Of a DNA stretch of 64,000 nucleotides, positions 26,601 to 35,901 are shown piece after piece. A program made the translations under genes and the position numbers. Every line of letters starts with the position of its first letter. Position 1 is the stretch's first letter. This stretch comes from Imperialibacter sp963977595. GTDB taxonomy: Bacteria > Bacteroidota > Bacteroidia > Cytophagales > Cyclobacteriaceae. The stretch lies in NCBI RefSeq assembly GCF_048007035.1, contig NZ_CP180355.1, positions 310,001 to 374,000 of the forward strand, written 5' to 3'. The notes under the pieces were generated by a model that saw nothing but the letters and a program-made list of their open reading frames with translations, made no database searches and was not told the origin of the DNA.

Positions 26601-29600
26601 CATTGTAAAATATAGTAGAAGCGTTAGGTGTAAAAGCTCCATTTACATAATTGAAATCTCCACTTATGTTAAGGCTGCCAGCATCAGTAAACGTGATATT
26701 AGCACCTCCAGCCTGTGTGAGCGAGCCATTGACATTGATAGTACCTGTGCTCGCTGTTAAGTCTATTCTCCTATTAGTTGTTCCATTACTGAGCACAATA
26801 TCGCTAAACGTGGTTAAGGTCCTTGAGCCCACACTTATTGTATGTACAGCGTCGGACGACCAAAAACCATCTATATTTCCCTGAACGGTCAGTGAGCCAC
26901 CACCAGAAAGCGTGAGGGTGGTAGGTGTTGTAGAATTGAAGTAAACTTTTTTCACCTGCTCCAGTGTAGCAATGGTAGGCTGATTTGTAAAAGCCAGGTC
27001 ACCAAAATATACAACATCTGCAATTCCAGGTATGCCAATAGCTGGAGTCCAGTTATTGATATCTGACCACAAAGTGCTAGCTGAACCATCCCAGCTATAC
27101 TTGATCAGCCCTTCGGATATTGTCCACTTGTAGGGCAATACCGTTACACCTGATTTCTCCACCCAATTATCTGAAACATCATTGCCTGTTTTGCTCCGAT
27201 CCGTCCATGACCCTGTACCTCCATCTTCCCATATGGTCATAGCACTTTCAACATTCCCGTTTATTTCAGCCTGTTCATAGTGGAACCGTACTGTAGCTGA
27301 ATATACCGTGCCTCCTGTCATAGAAATGTCGTATGTTCTGTTTATGCTAGCTGCTCCGGGAAATGTGAGGTTGGGGCTCGCAGCCACCACCATTGTAATA
27401 GAAGTGATAGGCACAATTGTAATGGATGAAAAGTTGATGAAAGTATTTGGCCCTTCAAATTCATAATTAACAGACGTAGCATAAGCATGCGTTCTTGTGA
27501 TGCGTCCGGTGATGAGGCCGTTGCCGGTCCGTGTTGTCGTAATTGTTATTGTGTTAGCACCTGTGAGCATTCCCCCAGAGGTCATAGCCAGTGTTGCTAC
27601 GCTTACGCTGCTTGCAAGCGTCACTTTATTAGCTGAGCCCTTATTGATGGTAAGGTTATTAAACATGGTTGCCCCGGAGATGCTGACGTCGTTAGACCCC
27701 GTCAATTGAATCGTGGAGGTGCCCATCGTAAATGTGCCACTATTTACCCAGTTTCCAGCCAGAGAATGAGTGTAAGAACCGGCAGAAAATATCGTGGAAG
27801 CGCCTATAGTTAAGTTCCCATTAATGGTTAATGCGCTTGGCGGAGTCTTTGTACCAGTTCCGGAAAAAGTGAGGTTGTTGTATGTCGTAAAAACAATCGA
27901 CTGAGCGCCAGCTCCATTATAACTCACTGTATTGGGCGTATTTGCAGTTGGGTTAAAGGTTCCCCCGGCATCCAGTGTGACAGCCCCGGCTATCCCGAGC
28001 GTTGAGCCAGAGCCCATAGTCAGTGTAGCCGCACTGGTTAACCGGACATTGAAAAGATTGGCCACGCCAGACAATGTGGAAGTCCCATTGAGTGTTACCA
28101 GGCCTGCGGTGGCAGTAAATGAGCCTGATACATTTATGTTCGACGACAACGAAAGATCCCTCGCCGTAGTAAGCGAGCCAGTTATACCTGTTGCCGCCAA
28201 CTGAATAGCTCCAGCTCCAGAGATGGATTTGCCAGTACCGGAAAATGTAGTGGTTCCAGAAGTGGCCGTGTAAGTGCCATTGGCTACTAAATCGCCCGCA
28301 ATAGTCAAAGAACTCGTGGTGGAAATACTTGCCCCGGCGTTAATGTTCAGATTATTGAAAACAATGCTGGATCCTGAGATCGTTTTAGAAGCACCCGTCA
28401 TAGTGAAACTTCCGGTTCCGCCGGCAACATGCCTGAAAGACCCGCCTACACTGGTCGAAAAGTTGCCGCAAGCAGAAAAGCTGGTGTTTTGATTCAAGGT
28501 GGTACCACTTCCGCCAATGACCAGGTTTCCAAAGTTATTCGTGCCTGACCCACTTAAAACAGCTCCGGCCTTGGTGAAGGTAAATGTACCGCCGCAGCCA
28601 CTATAAACCCCATTATTAGTCCAGTCGCCGCTTGACGTATGAGCAAATGTTGACCCATTGAAGGTGCTATTAGAACCCAAAGAAATATCGCCTCGCACTG
28701 TGATGATGTTTAAAGCTGTAAATGCTAGCGTCCCCGCTGACACCGACGTAGTCAAATTGCCTGCGATCGTCAGTGCATTTGCCGGCATTGTCTTTGTAAC
28801 GGTGCCAGACACACTGCTGAAAATAAGGTTACCATATGCTTCGGCGGCTACACTTTGATTGCCTCCATAGTATTCGACCGTGCTTGTGGTGGCAATGCTG
28901 TGTGAAGAATAATTGGCTGGAAAAGTCTTCGTCCCTCCAATTTTGAGCGCCGAACCTGCAGATATTACAATGCTACCGCCTGAGTTGCTTCTATTCGCAG
29001 TGAAATCTCCCAAATCGAGGGTTCCACCCGCAATCAGCAAATCCGAAATCACTGTAGTGTTGGCCACAAGCGACTTCGTCATGCCTCCGCTGATCCGAAG
29101 TATTCTGTAGCTTATGTTATTGCTTATCGATTGGTTAACGGTGGTTGAAGCATAGTTAATAACGGACGTACTTGTGCCAGCGTCAATGTCAATAGTGGCG
29201 GCGTAATTGGTGGTGATGACGGCGGCCATTACCTTCAGTTCACCACCGGATTTTATGTCAATTTTCCCGGTTCCGGTAACTTTGAAGGCTGGAGTAGGAT
29301 CAAAAGTCCCACTGAGGTCCATGAAATTAGAAATATTAAGATTTTGAGCGAGAGTTACTGAGCTTCCGTCGTTAATATAGAGTCTTTCGAAATCGGTTAC
29401 CGTAGCACCGCCAATCGTCTGGTTCGTACCAGTAAAATAAACTCTACGATTTGATCCGCTTGCATTGTAAGCACCTGAGTTAAGCCAATCCCCCTCAAGA
29501 GTCAACCTCCCTCCGCTGTCATCAACGGTTCCGTTGGCCCCAATTAACAACGTGCCGTATATGTCAAGTCCGTCCAGAATTGTAAACGTACTGGCTTTAG

Positions 29601-29859
29601 TGCCATTGCCGACAGTCAGAGATTTGCACTCTCCCTTGCCTCTTCCCCTTTCAAGGGTAGGTTGAAATGACCCCGTAAAATTGGCATCTCCGATAACAAC
29701 GTGAGTATTGGCATCGGGCTGCCCATTTGTCCAGTTAGCATCAGTTCGCCAGTTGTCATTGCTTGTGCCCTTCCAAGAAGTAGTCTGCGCCAGGCTAAAC
29801 AGCGAAGACGAGAACAAAATGACGAGAAAAAAGAAAATCGATAGCTTAAAATTTTTCAT
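23623..29859 (-). CDS. Giant repetitive secreted protein with T9SS sorting domain
   Basis: 2,078-residue surface protein. A signal peptide (FFFLVILFSSSLFSLAQ) is followed by a long series of degenerate beta-strand repeats of about 50-80 residues with the theme NNLTINxGxxLTLxxxLTISGNLT, GTFTxxxSTTxFNGTGAQSI. This looks like a beta-helix or solenoid adhesin. The C-terminus has LPIELISFTAGQ followed by the YPNPATEYLNI type A sorting domain used by the type IX secretion system. Start ATG 29859 is chosen for the signal peptide. The frame is open eight codons upstream. A -7 box candidate on its strand lies at 29944-29951. Function probably in adhesion or in the cell-surface matrix. Confidence 0.82.
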   Translation of the reverse strand: MKNFKLSIFFFLVILFSSSLFSLAQTTSWKGTSNDNWRTDANWTNGQPDANTHVVIGDANFTGSFQPTLERGRGKGECKSLTVGNGTKASTFTILDGLDIYGTLLIGANGTVDDSGGRLTLEGDWLNSGAYNASGSNRRVYFTGTNQTIGGATVTDFERLYINDGSSVTLAQNLNISNFMDLSGTFDPTPAFKVTGTGKIDIKSGGELKVMAAVITTNYAATIDIDAGTSTSVINYASTTVNQSISNNISYRILRISGGMTKSLVANTTVISDLLIAGGTLDLGDFTANRSNSGGSIVISAGSALKIGGTKTFPANYSSHSIATTSTVEYYGGNQSVAAEAYGNLIFSSVSGTVTKTMPANALTIAGNLTTSVSAGTLAFTALNIITVRGDISLGSNSTFNGSTFAHTSSGDWTNNGVYSGCGGTFTFTKAGAVLSGSGTNNFGNLVIGGSGTTLNQNTSFSACGNFSTSVGGSFRHVAGGTGSFTMTGASKTISGSSIVFNNLNINAGASISTTSSLTIAGDLVANGTYTATSGTTTFSGTGKSISGAGAIQLAATGITGSLTTARDLSLSSNINVSGSFTATAGLVTLNGTSTLSGVANLFNVRLTSAATLTMGSGSTLGIAGAVTLDAGGTFNPTANTPNTVSYNGAGAQSIVFTTYNNLTFSGTGTKTPPSALTINGNLTIGASTIFSAGSYTHSLAGNWVNSGTFTMGTSTIQLTGSNDVSISGATMFNNLTINKGSANKVTLASSVSVATLAMTSGGMLTGANTITITTTRTGNGLITGRITRTHAYATSVNYEFEGPNTFINFSSITIVPITSITMVVAASPNLTFPGAASINRTYDISMTGGTVYSATVRFHYEQAEINGNVESAMTIWEDGGTGSWTDRSKTGNDVSDNWVEKSGVTVLPYKWTISEGLIKYSWDGSASTLWSDINNWTPAIGIPGIADVVYFGDLAFTNQPTIATLEQVKKVYFNSTTPTTLTLSGGGSLTVQGNIDGFWSSDAVHTISVGSRTLTTFSDIVLSNGTTNRRIDLTASTGTINVNGSLTQAGGANITFTDAGSLNISGDFNYVNGAFTPNASTIFYNGVGTQSVGGVTYYDLNIDKAAGTTIMNSPVTVSNNLTLSNGGQLDVQTTLSVAGNINIGSGTILSIPTTNTINVSGNWVQDGVFQQGGGTIVFNGTGAQTTDPTTFNNLTVNKPAGTLSVLGDLVINGNIDIQAGTVEVSTYDVSRSTLGGSASLGAGAVARFGGSGIQINNFGTLTADPTSTIEFYTASSRIIPPIAYGNLILSNGGSNPKIMVGPTTVRGKLTVNSGSTLAAPGTTLTLEGDYEMNGTFNANGGALILDGTGNIDGDIIYNDMVVNGAYTLTSGSATFTGDLSVTSSGDFDAGAITVISEGDFTNSGAVSSSGTVTFAGNQIQNIRLLNAISSASTGVVNFNGTVSPTLNSTSAPQFATVNINNTAPIVASQPWSVFVAMNIASGATWDGGPLTHTFYRNFINAGTVISSGRLAFKPSTTGTVTLGTGFTSDKEVEFGGAGVLTLSESNPAFTSVIISNTNAAGVTPATAWSISQDLLIGVGSQLNGGAFSHTLAGRWTNNGTFNGETSTITFNSSDGTDGINGNGINNFHHLVFSSGTVMDIVSDFSVGGDFTNNAATLSLIDQAVVFSGTGLSALGGTTVTAFDDLEVNKTGNKVLLNLGGTVSGTLILTGGVLDLNGNTLSVTNSSPTAIARSSGYILSESTSFGSVLSWAIGAELSQFTFPFGTSNGNYIPFVFDLNSGDAGTVSIATYTTTTGNLPLPPGVAHVRDNAGFDNSVSTVDRFFLIDLLGESSPNVDVTFNASAAEVGSIGSLRAQRWNGANWDQPLPGQTAGATSVTVPGVTQFSPWAISGDSSPLPIELISFTAGQVGAGVSIKWETASETNNDYFEILKSRNGEEFFAIHKVSGAGNSTSRRNYSATDRSPTTGKSYYQLKQVDFDGKSTLSEIVMVNSVSKELAFTLYPNPATEYLNIVPSTDFDELVNVILYDQLGNTVLNKNDQQIHALNGLSLDISAAIPGVYILKVFSQSLSKSFRVLIE

Positions 29860-30416
29860 AAAAAGACAGTCTGAGAGTAACAACCTAACACACTCATTTA
29901 CAAGTCCTTAATTTCCAGTTCGTGTGTGTTTATAATAATACAGCAAACCTAACGGCATCACTCAGGTGCTGCCGAGTTGTCTGGGCAACAATAGTACACG
30001 GATGACTTTAGCTTAATTTTCACTTTAGAATATGTCTGCAATTCATGTATGTATTGAATTGGTATCGCTGATGTGCATTTCTGCCCAGCTAAAAGTGCTC
30101 CTATCAAATGCTCCTGTCTTCTACTTTATCTGGAAATAGTTATTCATTCCGTAGATATCTTACATCACTTTGATCGCACCTAAAACGTTTGCGGAAGATC
30201 AGATTGTAGCGTAACACCCAAAGTGTATGGTCATTGTCCTATTTTTTTTTCAGTCCGGATAAGAAATCAATTTTGCAATTGAGTGGGGTAGCGAGGAAGT
30301 TTCTTATAATCAACCTGGTTCATTTTAAATGGCACGAAGTTCCCGGCAAAAAAAAGGGGGTTGGCTGCATTCACCTTGGAGCTCTGGGCAATTCTGGCTT
30401 GACTTGGGGAAAAAAG
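29860..30416. other. Intergenic region between giant protein and DUF1579-like gene
   Basis: About 560 bases without a supported gene. The minus-strand box TAGGTTTG (29944-29951 on the plus strand as CAAACCTA) fits a Bacteroidetes -7 element for the giant gene, but no -33 partner at normal distance was found. Two overlapping frames reach into the downstream gene and have no family resemblance. Confidence 0.35.
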
Positions 30417-30989
30417 ATGAAACTAAAATTGCTGTTCACTGTCTGTTTCGCTGCCGGATTCCAGCTGCATGCTCAGGAATACCACTACCTGCCAAGTTCC
30501 AATCATCCGTTCGGGCTACCGAACCCCAACGCTCCAAAGGAAATCGGGGACTACCAGGAATTGATTGGCTCCTGCGATTGCAAATCTGTCAGCCGGATCG
30601 ATCCAAATACCTGGGCCGACACAGTTCAGATGACCTGGGTGTTTAAATATATCATGAATGGGATGGCTGTGCAGGACGAAACTACTAAAGCAGACGGACT
30701 TCATTCCGGTAGCATCAGGCAGTATAGCACCGACAGTGCCAGATGGAACGTTCATTACTACTCCACCGTCGCCACTCCCTCATTGCGTGCCTGGTACGGT
30801 AATAGAAAAGGAGATAAAATCATTTTGTATAGTGAGCAACCATCGCCCCAGGGCAATCCAGGCTTCTATAGGCTGACTTTTTCTGACATCAGCAACGAAG
30901 GATATAATTGGGTGGGGGAATGGGTGGACAAGAGCGAATCGTTTTCATATCCAACCTGGAAGATCTTTTGTAAAAAGAAAAAAGTGTAG
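30417..30989 (+). CDS. Exported protein, DUF1579-like
   Basis: 190 residues with a signal peptide (LLFTVCFAAGFQLHAQ). The rest resembles the DUF1579 lipocalin-like group (EIGDYQELIGSCDCKSVSRID, TWVFKYIMNGMAVQDE, NPGFYRLTFSDISNEGYNWVGEW). Domains of this kind appear in Bacteroidetes next to hydrolases, and a glycosidase gene follows 27 bases after the stop. ATG 30417 is chosen because it precedes the signal peptide and a purine-rich site. Molecular role unknown. Confidence 0.6.
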   Translation: MKLKLLFTVCFAAGFQLHAQEYHYLPSSNHPFGLPNPNAPKEIGDYQELIGSCDCKSVSRIDPNTWADTVQMTWVFKYIMNGMAVQDETTKADGLHSGSIRQYSTDSARWNVHYYSTVATPSLRAWYGNRKGDKIILYSEQPSPQGNPGFYRLTFSDISNEGYNWVGEWVDKSESFSYPTWKIFCKKKKV

Positions 30990-31013
30990 ATTCCCGACGG
31001 GAAAACTACACTT
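30982..31013 (+). promoter_or_regulatory. Long hairpin spanning stop codon and start region
   Basis: AAGTGTAG (30982-30989) pairs with CTACACTT (31006-31013) and TTCCC (30991-30995) with GGGAA (30999-31003), loop GAC. It contains the stop codon TAG of the preceding gene and ends three bases before the glycosidase ATG, so it could cover the ribosome site. No T-run follows. Confidence 0.6.
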
Positions 31014-31016
31014 GGC

Positions 31017-33899
31017 ATGTTTAAAAGCACCTATTTCGATAAAGGCATTGTCCTAACTTTCATATTAGCGCTACACTCCTTTTTGGCAGAAGCTCAAACG
31101 CCGATGAGAGCCGAACCAACCAGACCACCCAAGCCACTCACCGACTGGCTGCTGGACGATTCAACTTTTAAAGCAGACGTATATCAAGGGCAATCGCCGA
31201 AAGAAATTGCTCTTTCCAACGGCCTCATCCGGCGAACCTTTCGCCTGGCTCCCAACGCAGCCACAGTGGGTCTTGACAACCTGATGACAGGCGAAAGCCT
31301 TCTGCGAGGCGTAAAACCCGAAGCTGAAATCACCATCGACGGCATTACCTATGCTGTAGGTGGCCTTAAGGGGCAACCCAACTATGCCTACCTGCGCAAA
31401 GAATGGATCGACCAGCTGACCAACGACCAGTCTTCCTTGCAGTTTACAGGCTATGAGGTAAGCGAACCCAAAGCCCCTTTTGAGTGGAAGCAGGTCAGGC
31501 ATCATGCGGCAAACCTCGACTGGCCTCCGAAAGGCGTGCATCTCCGAATGGATTTCCGCATGCCTTTACCTGATGAGCTGGTACAATCTGGAAAGTCGTT
31601 GCCCAGCGACTATGGCAGAAAGCAATTGATGGCAACTGATTTCAAAGCGCTGGATGCAGCATGGAAGACAACTGTTTCGAAGGCTCACCCCAGAAGCTCA
31701 TTTATCAACGAAGGAAAAGTCGGTGAGATTTACACACCACAGAACACCAGCGTCTTTGTAGAACGTGGCCTAACAGGAGATGTGCATCTGGTGGAAGCAA
31801 CTATTGACCCCGGAACAGATCGAAGCGGCGACTGGGCACCAGGCCTGGCCCTGATTTACCCTGACCGCACTATCAAATTTTCCCTGACGCATGGCGGCCA
31901 CGTCAACGACCAGGGAAGGTCACTATTCTCTGTTTGGGATGGAGAGAAAGCAACCAAGACCGCTGGCGAAAGAGTCAACCCTGAGTTCAGCGGTGCAGTC
32001 AGCTTGCGCATCAGATGGGATATGTCGGGTATCTATTGTGAAGCCAAACTGCCCAACGAAACGTGGCGATTGGTAGAGAAGCTGGCACCGCAAAAGGGAA
32101 AACCAACAAGCGTTCGAATTGGAAAGATGGATGCCAAAGGGCAGGCAACAGACAATAAAGATGACTTAGGAGAGCTGGTGAGACTGCATGTCACCCACTT
32201 TGCTGCTTACGGCGACTACAACCAGGCGGCCACTAACACTGCCGCAAAAGAAGCCAACCGGGCTATCAAAGTATCGGTGCACTACGAATTGTACGACGGC
32301 ATTCCCGTGATGGCGAAATGGATCACCATTGACAACCAATCCAAATCTGCCGTTACACTGGATCGGTTCACCAGCGAAATCATTGCTGCCGTGGAGGATG
32401 GTTCTGCAGTTGAGGCACGGAAATACCTGCCACACACACCTAATATTCACGTAGAAACAGACATGGCCTTTGCCAGCTTCGATGCTGACGATGCCAATCA
32501 CCATGTAGTGCATTGGGGGCCAGATCCGGAGTACAACACTCAGGTCAACTACCTCAAGCTGACGCCTTGCCTGTTGACCGTGACTCCGGAAGTAGGGCCA
32601 GGTCAGCTAATTGCACCAGGCAAGAGCTTCTCTTCTTTCCGCACCTTCGTTATGCCGTTCGACAGTTACGACAGGGAGCGAAAAGGCCTGGCGCAGCGTA
32701 AAATGTACCGAACATTGGCGCCATGGACGACCGAAAACCCACTGATGATGCACGCCCGCTTTGCTGACTGGGAACGGGTAAAAGTAGCTATTGACCAGGC
32801 GGCCGAGGTGGGGTTTGAAATAGTCATCCTGACCTTCGGCAGCGGTTTCGACATTGAAAACAACAGCCCGGAATACCTGGCCGAAATGAAAAAGTATGCC
32901 GACTATGCCAAAAGTAAAGGAGTCGAAATTGGCGGCTATTCTCTGCTCGCCTCCAGAAAAATCGGCAACGGGCAGGATGTGGTCATGCCTGAAGGCATGA
33001 CACCCACCTTTGGCAACTCCCCCTGCATTGGCAGCGAATGGGGAGAAGCCTACTTCCAAAAACTCTACAACTTCTACCAGCAAACCGGATTCACATTACT
33101 GGAGCACGACGGCTCCTACCCTGGCGATGTTTGCACTTCTCACGATCACCCAGGCCATCGTGGCCACGAAGATTCGCAATGGAACCAGTACCAGGTGATT
33201 TCTGACTTCTATCAATGGTGCCGCAGCCAGGGCATTTACTTGAATGTGCCAGATTACTACTATCTGGCTGGGTCTAACAAATCGGGGATGGGCTACCGGG
33301 AGGTGAACTGGAGCCTCCCCCGTGCACAACAGCTCGTCCATACCCGGCAAAACATTTACGACGGCTCGTGGGTCAAGCAGTCGTCGATGGGCTGGATGTT
33401 TGTGCCGCTGACGGAATACCATGGTGGCGGAGCTGCTGCCACCATCGAGCCGCTGAATGAGCACCTCGATCACTACGAGGGCATGATCACCAGCAACCTT
33501 GGCGGTGGCGTACAAGCCTGCTACCGTGGGCCCAGGCTCTATGACACGGAGGAAACCAAAGCCATGGTAACAGGATGGGTGGACTGGTACAAAGCGCATC
33601 GCAGTGTACTGGAGGGAGACATTATTCACCTGCGGCGGCCCGATGGGCGTGATATCGATTACTGGCTGAATGTGAACCCGGGCGGTGAGGAGAAAGGGCT
33701 GCTGTCGGTTTACAACCCCCTTGATACGCCCGTGACAAAACAGATTTATTTGCCGTTGTACTATACGGGATTGTCTCAAAAAGCAGTTGTGAGCGATAAG
33801 GAGGGAGTGGCCAAGACTTATGATCTCGACAGGGAGTATGGCATCAGGTTGGAAGTGGAAGTGCCGGCGAATGGTTTTGAGTGGTTCCTCATTAAATAA
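31017..33899 (+). CDS. Secreted glycosidase, clan GH-D-like (alpha-galactosidase-like)
   Basis: 960 residues. A signal peptide ends near LAEAQ (residue 26). The N-terminal half is beta-rich (GLIRRTFRLAPNAATVGLDNLM, then a lectin-like insert with GLALIYPDRTIKFSL). The C-terminal half is a barrel beginning ARFADWERVKVAIDQAAEVGFEIVIL, with LLEHDGSYPGD carrying the presumed nucleophile aspartate. The barrel is most like clan GH-D (families 27/31/36). A precise family cannot be given. The ATG starts right after a long hairpin. Its product probably acts on alpha-galactosides, but this is inferred only from the barrel. Confidence 0.6.
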   Translation: MFKSTYFDKGIVLTFILALHSFLAEAQTPMRAEPTRPPKPLTDWLLDDSTFKADVYQGQSPKEIALSNGLIRRTFRLAPNAATVGLDNLMTGESLLRGVKPEAEITIDGITYAVGGLKGQPNYAYLRKEWIDQLTNDQSSLQFTGYEVSEPKAPFEWKQVRHHAANLDWPPKGVHLRMDFRMPLPDELVQSGKSLPSDYGRKQLMATDFKALDAAWKTTVSKAHPRSSFINEGKVGEIYTPQNTSVFVERGLTGDVHLVEATIDPGTDRSGDWAPGLALIYPDRTIKFSLTHGGHVNDQGRSLFSVWDGEKATKTAGERVNPEFSGAVSLRIRWDMSGIYCEAKLPNETWRLVEKLAPQKGKPTSVRIGKMDAKGQATDNKDDLGELVRLHVTHFAAYGDYNQAATNTAAKEANRAIKVSVHYELYDGIPVMAKWITIDNQSKSAVTLDRFTSEIIAAVEDGSAVEARKYLPHTPNIHVETDMAFASFDADDANHHVVHWGPDPEYNTQVNYLKLTPCLLTVTPEVGPGQLIAPGKSFSSFRTFVMPFDSYDRERKGLAQRKMYRTLAPWTTENPLMMHARFADWERVKVAIDQAAEVGFEIVILTFGSGFDIENNSPEYLAEMKKYADYAKSKGVEIGGYSLLASRKIGNGQDVVMPEGMTPTFGNSPCIGSEWGEAYFQKLYNFYQQTGFTLLEHDGSYPGDVCTSHDHPGHRGHEDSQWNQYQVISDFYQWCRSQGIYLNVPDYYYLAGSNKSGMGYREVNWSLPRAQQLVHTRQNIYDGSWVKQSSMGWMFVPLTEYHGGGAAATIEPLNEHLDHYEGMITSNLGGGVQACYRGPRLYDTEETKAMVTGWVDWYKAHRSVLEGDIIHLRRPDGRDIDYWLNVNPGGEEKGLLSVYNPLDTPVTKQIYLPLYYTGLSQKAVVSDKEGVAKTYDLDREYGIRLEVEVPANGFEWFLIK

Positions 33900-33948
33900 A
33901 AACTAGCAGGTTGGAGTTATAATTGTGTTTCTATCGGTCAGAACTTCA

Positions 33949-34776
33949 TCAATAGCGCCGACTCCAGGCCATTGGATCCTGCCTCAGCATGCTGGACAAC
34001 AGACGGTATAAAGTTGGATTGTGCTCATGAAGCTCGGCGGGACGTTCAAAGAAATTTTCAACAGCAACCGCAAAAAACTCCTGGTCACTTGAGGCACCGT
34101 ATTTCCTGAAAAAAGTTAAATCTCCGGTTTTCATTCCTTCAATTTCTCTCCTCCCCTCCTTAGTAAACTGCACTAAAGAATCGTAGTCCAGGAAATTATA
34201 CTCCTTGTTTCTTATTGAATCCTCCACTCTTAGCGCATGAGCCATTTCGTGCAGTCCCAGGTTTCTGCCATCCTTTTCATCCATGAGCCCGAAAACGAAG
34301 CTTTTCCAGGAAAGGGCGATATAGCCGCTAGTATGAACCTCTCCTTGATGTAAATGCCCTGTAGCGTTAGATTGATAAACATCCCCAAAAACATATATTC
34401 TGTCAAAATGTACCAGATAAACCCTGGGGTAGCCGAACGTAATTTGGACAGCTGTGGCACTTATCAAAGCTATCATCTCATCGGTAACCTGGTCGATATC
34501 GTGGCCGGGCATAAACTCTTTCGACTTGATAAAATATTGAACTTTTTTCTCAAACAACACTTTTTTCTCATTCGGCAGGGCCTGGTGGTAAGGAAACTTT
34601 TCTTTAATAATTTTTAGGTATTTTTCATCCAGAGGCTTCCTGATAAAAAACCAATGGACCTTATCTCCCAGAAAAAAATCGAAAGTAGCAGCAAAAATTT
34701 CGTAGACGTTTTTAAAAACCTGCACGACTATGAATACTATTGCAAGAGCAAATATGAGGGCTGCTACGTACTCCAT
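33949..34776 (-). CDS. MtfA-type zinc metallopeptidase (M90)
   Basis: 275 residues. An N-terminal membrane helix (YVAALIFALAIVFIVVQVF) is followed by the M90/MtfA peptidase domain. The zinc site HEMAH in GLHEMAHALRVEDS (about residue 170) is the standard HExxH, and QITFGYPRVYLVHFDRIYVF and FAVAVENFFERPAEL are recognisable family blocks. MtfA homologues in Escherichia control the glucose-transport regulator Mlc. In Bacteroidota the substrate is unknown. Confidence 0.82.
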   Translation of the reverse strand: MEYVAALIFALAIVFIVVQVFKNVYEIFAATFDFFLGDKVHWFFIRKPLDEKYLKIIKEKFPYHQALPNEKKVLFEKKVQYFIKSKEFMPGHDIDQVTDEMIALISATAVQITFGYPRVYLVHFDRIYVFGDVYQSNATGHLHQGEVHTSGYIALSWKSFVFGLMDEKDGRNLGLHEMAHALRVEDSIRNKEYNFLDYDSLVQFTKEGRREIEGMKTGDLTFFRKYGASSDQEFFAVAVENFFERPAELHEHNPTLYRLLSSMLRQDPMAWSRRY

Positions 34777-34998
34777 TACGACCTTCTATCCTTAAAAAAT
34801 TATATCGTCCATCAATATAAGGCAAGGCGTCAATTTAAACTACACGATTATAAGCCCGACCAATTTCCGTCGGTTTGTTTTCTATAAACTTACGAGTGGG
34901 CAATAGAGCAAAAGCTCGATACCAATGGCTGTTCATAGTTTGCTTTTGAGCTAAAGAACTTTCCCCCACTTTATCCCTCCATATTTTCTGACATTCAT

Positions 34999-35006
34999 TA
35001 CCTTTG
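34999..35006 (+). promoter_or_regulatory. Candidate -7 box TACCTTTG for transketolase
   Basis: Matches TAnnTTTG, 31 bases before the transketolase ATG. The same octamer TACCTTTG occurs at 38540-38547 and 40997-41004. No TTG at the canonical distance upstream was found. Confidence 0.5.
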
Positions 35007-35037
35007 AATCCGTAATCATTTTTAAGACCAAACATCC

Positions 35038-35889
35038 ATGGCAGAGAAGAAATCAGTTGCAGAATTGAAAGCTATAGCGTCGCAAGTGCGTCGTGACATT
35101 GTTCGTATGGTACACTCATGTCAGTCAGGCCACCCGGGTGGTTCTCTTGGCTGCACCGATTTCTTCGTAGCACTCTACTTCCATGAGATGAACCACGATC
35201 CAAAATTCAACATGGATGCGAAAGGCGAAGACTTGTTTTTCCTTTCCAACGGGCATATATCTCCTGTTTTCTATAGCGTGCTTGCCCACAGCGGTTATTT
35301 TCCTGTGAAGGAGCTGGCCACCTTCCGTAAGATCAACTCTCGTCTTCAAGGGCACCCTGCCACACACGAGCACCTGCCAGGTATCAGAATTGCTTCGGGC
35401 TCACTGGGTCAGGGCCTTTCTGTAGCTATTGGTGCGGCTGAAGCAAAGAGGCTCAATAAAGACGATAGCTTTGTGTATGTGCTAATGGGTGATGGCGAGC
35501 AGCAGGAAGGCCAGGTATGGGAAGCAGCCATGTATGCCCCCAACCACAAGCTGGATCACCTGATCGCCACCATCGACTGGAACGGTCAGCAGATCGACGG
35601 CCCCACTGCCAAAATCAACGACCTCCGTGACCTTCGTGCGAAGTATGAGGCGTTTGGATGGGAGGTAATAGAGTCGAACGGCAACGACATGGCAGGCATT
35701 TTAGCTGCTCTTCAGAAAGCAAAAAGCCTGGCTGGCAAAGGAAAGCCCATCATGAACCTGATGAAAACTGAAATGGGTGCTGGTGTTGACTTTATGATGG
35801 GCAGCCACAAATGGCATGGTGTTGCTCCCAACGACGAGCAACTGGCAGAGGCTTTGGGGCAACTCGAAGAGACCTTAGGGGATTACTAA
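35038..35889 (+). CDS. Transketolase, N-terminal (thiamine pyrophosphate-binding) subunit
   Basis: 283 residues covering the Pp domain of transketolase: HPGGSLGCTDFFVALYF, then the thiamine-diphosphate motif GDGEQQEGQVWEA with the conserved asparagine further on (ATIDWNGQQIDGPT). The gene ends before the pyrimidine-binding half, which is encoded separately at 37299. Together they make the transketolase of the non-oxidative pentose phosphate pathway in the cytoplasm. A split transketolase is common in this phylum. A VWA gene lies between the halves here. Confidence 0.9.
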   Translation: MAEKKSVAELKAIASQVRRDIVRMVHSCQSGHPGGSLGCTDFFVALYFHEMNHDPKFNMDAKGEDLFFLSNGHISPVFYSVLAHSGYFPVKELATFRKINSRLQGHPATHEHLPGIRIASGSLGQGLSVAIGAAEAKRLNKDDSFVYVLMGDGEQQEGQVWEAAMYAPNHKLDHLIATIDWNGQQIDGPTAKINDLRDLRAKYEAFGWEVIESNGNDMAGILAALQKAKSLAGKGKPIMNLMKTEMGAGVDFMMGSHKWHGVAPNDEQLAEALGQLEETLGDY

Positions 35890-35901
35890 ACCCAAATCAT
35901 T

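Noticed and set aside
23623..29859. CRISPR-like or tandem DNA repeats in the giant gene
   Set aside because: The repeats are degenerate at DNA level, have no constant length and are in frame with a protein repeat.
34777..35037. Thiamine-pyrophosphate riboswitch before transketolase
   Set aside because: No recognisable THI-box consensus was seen. Only a -7 promoter box is supported.
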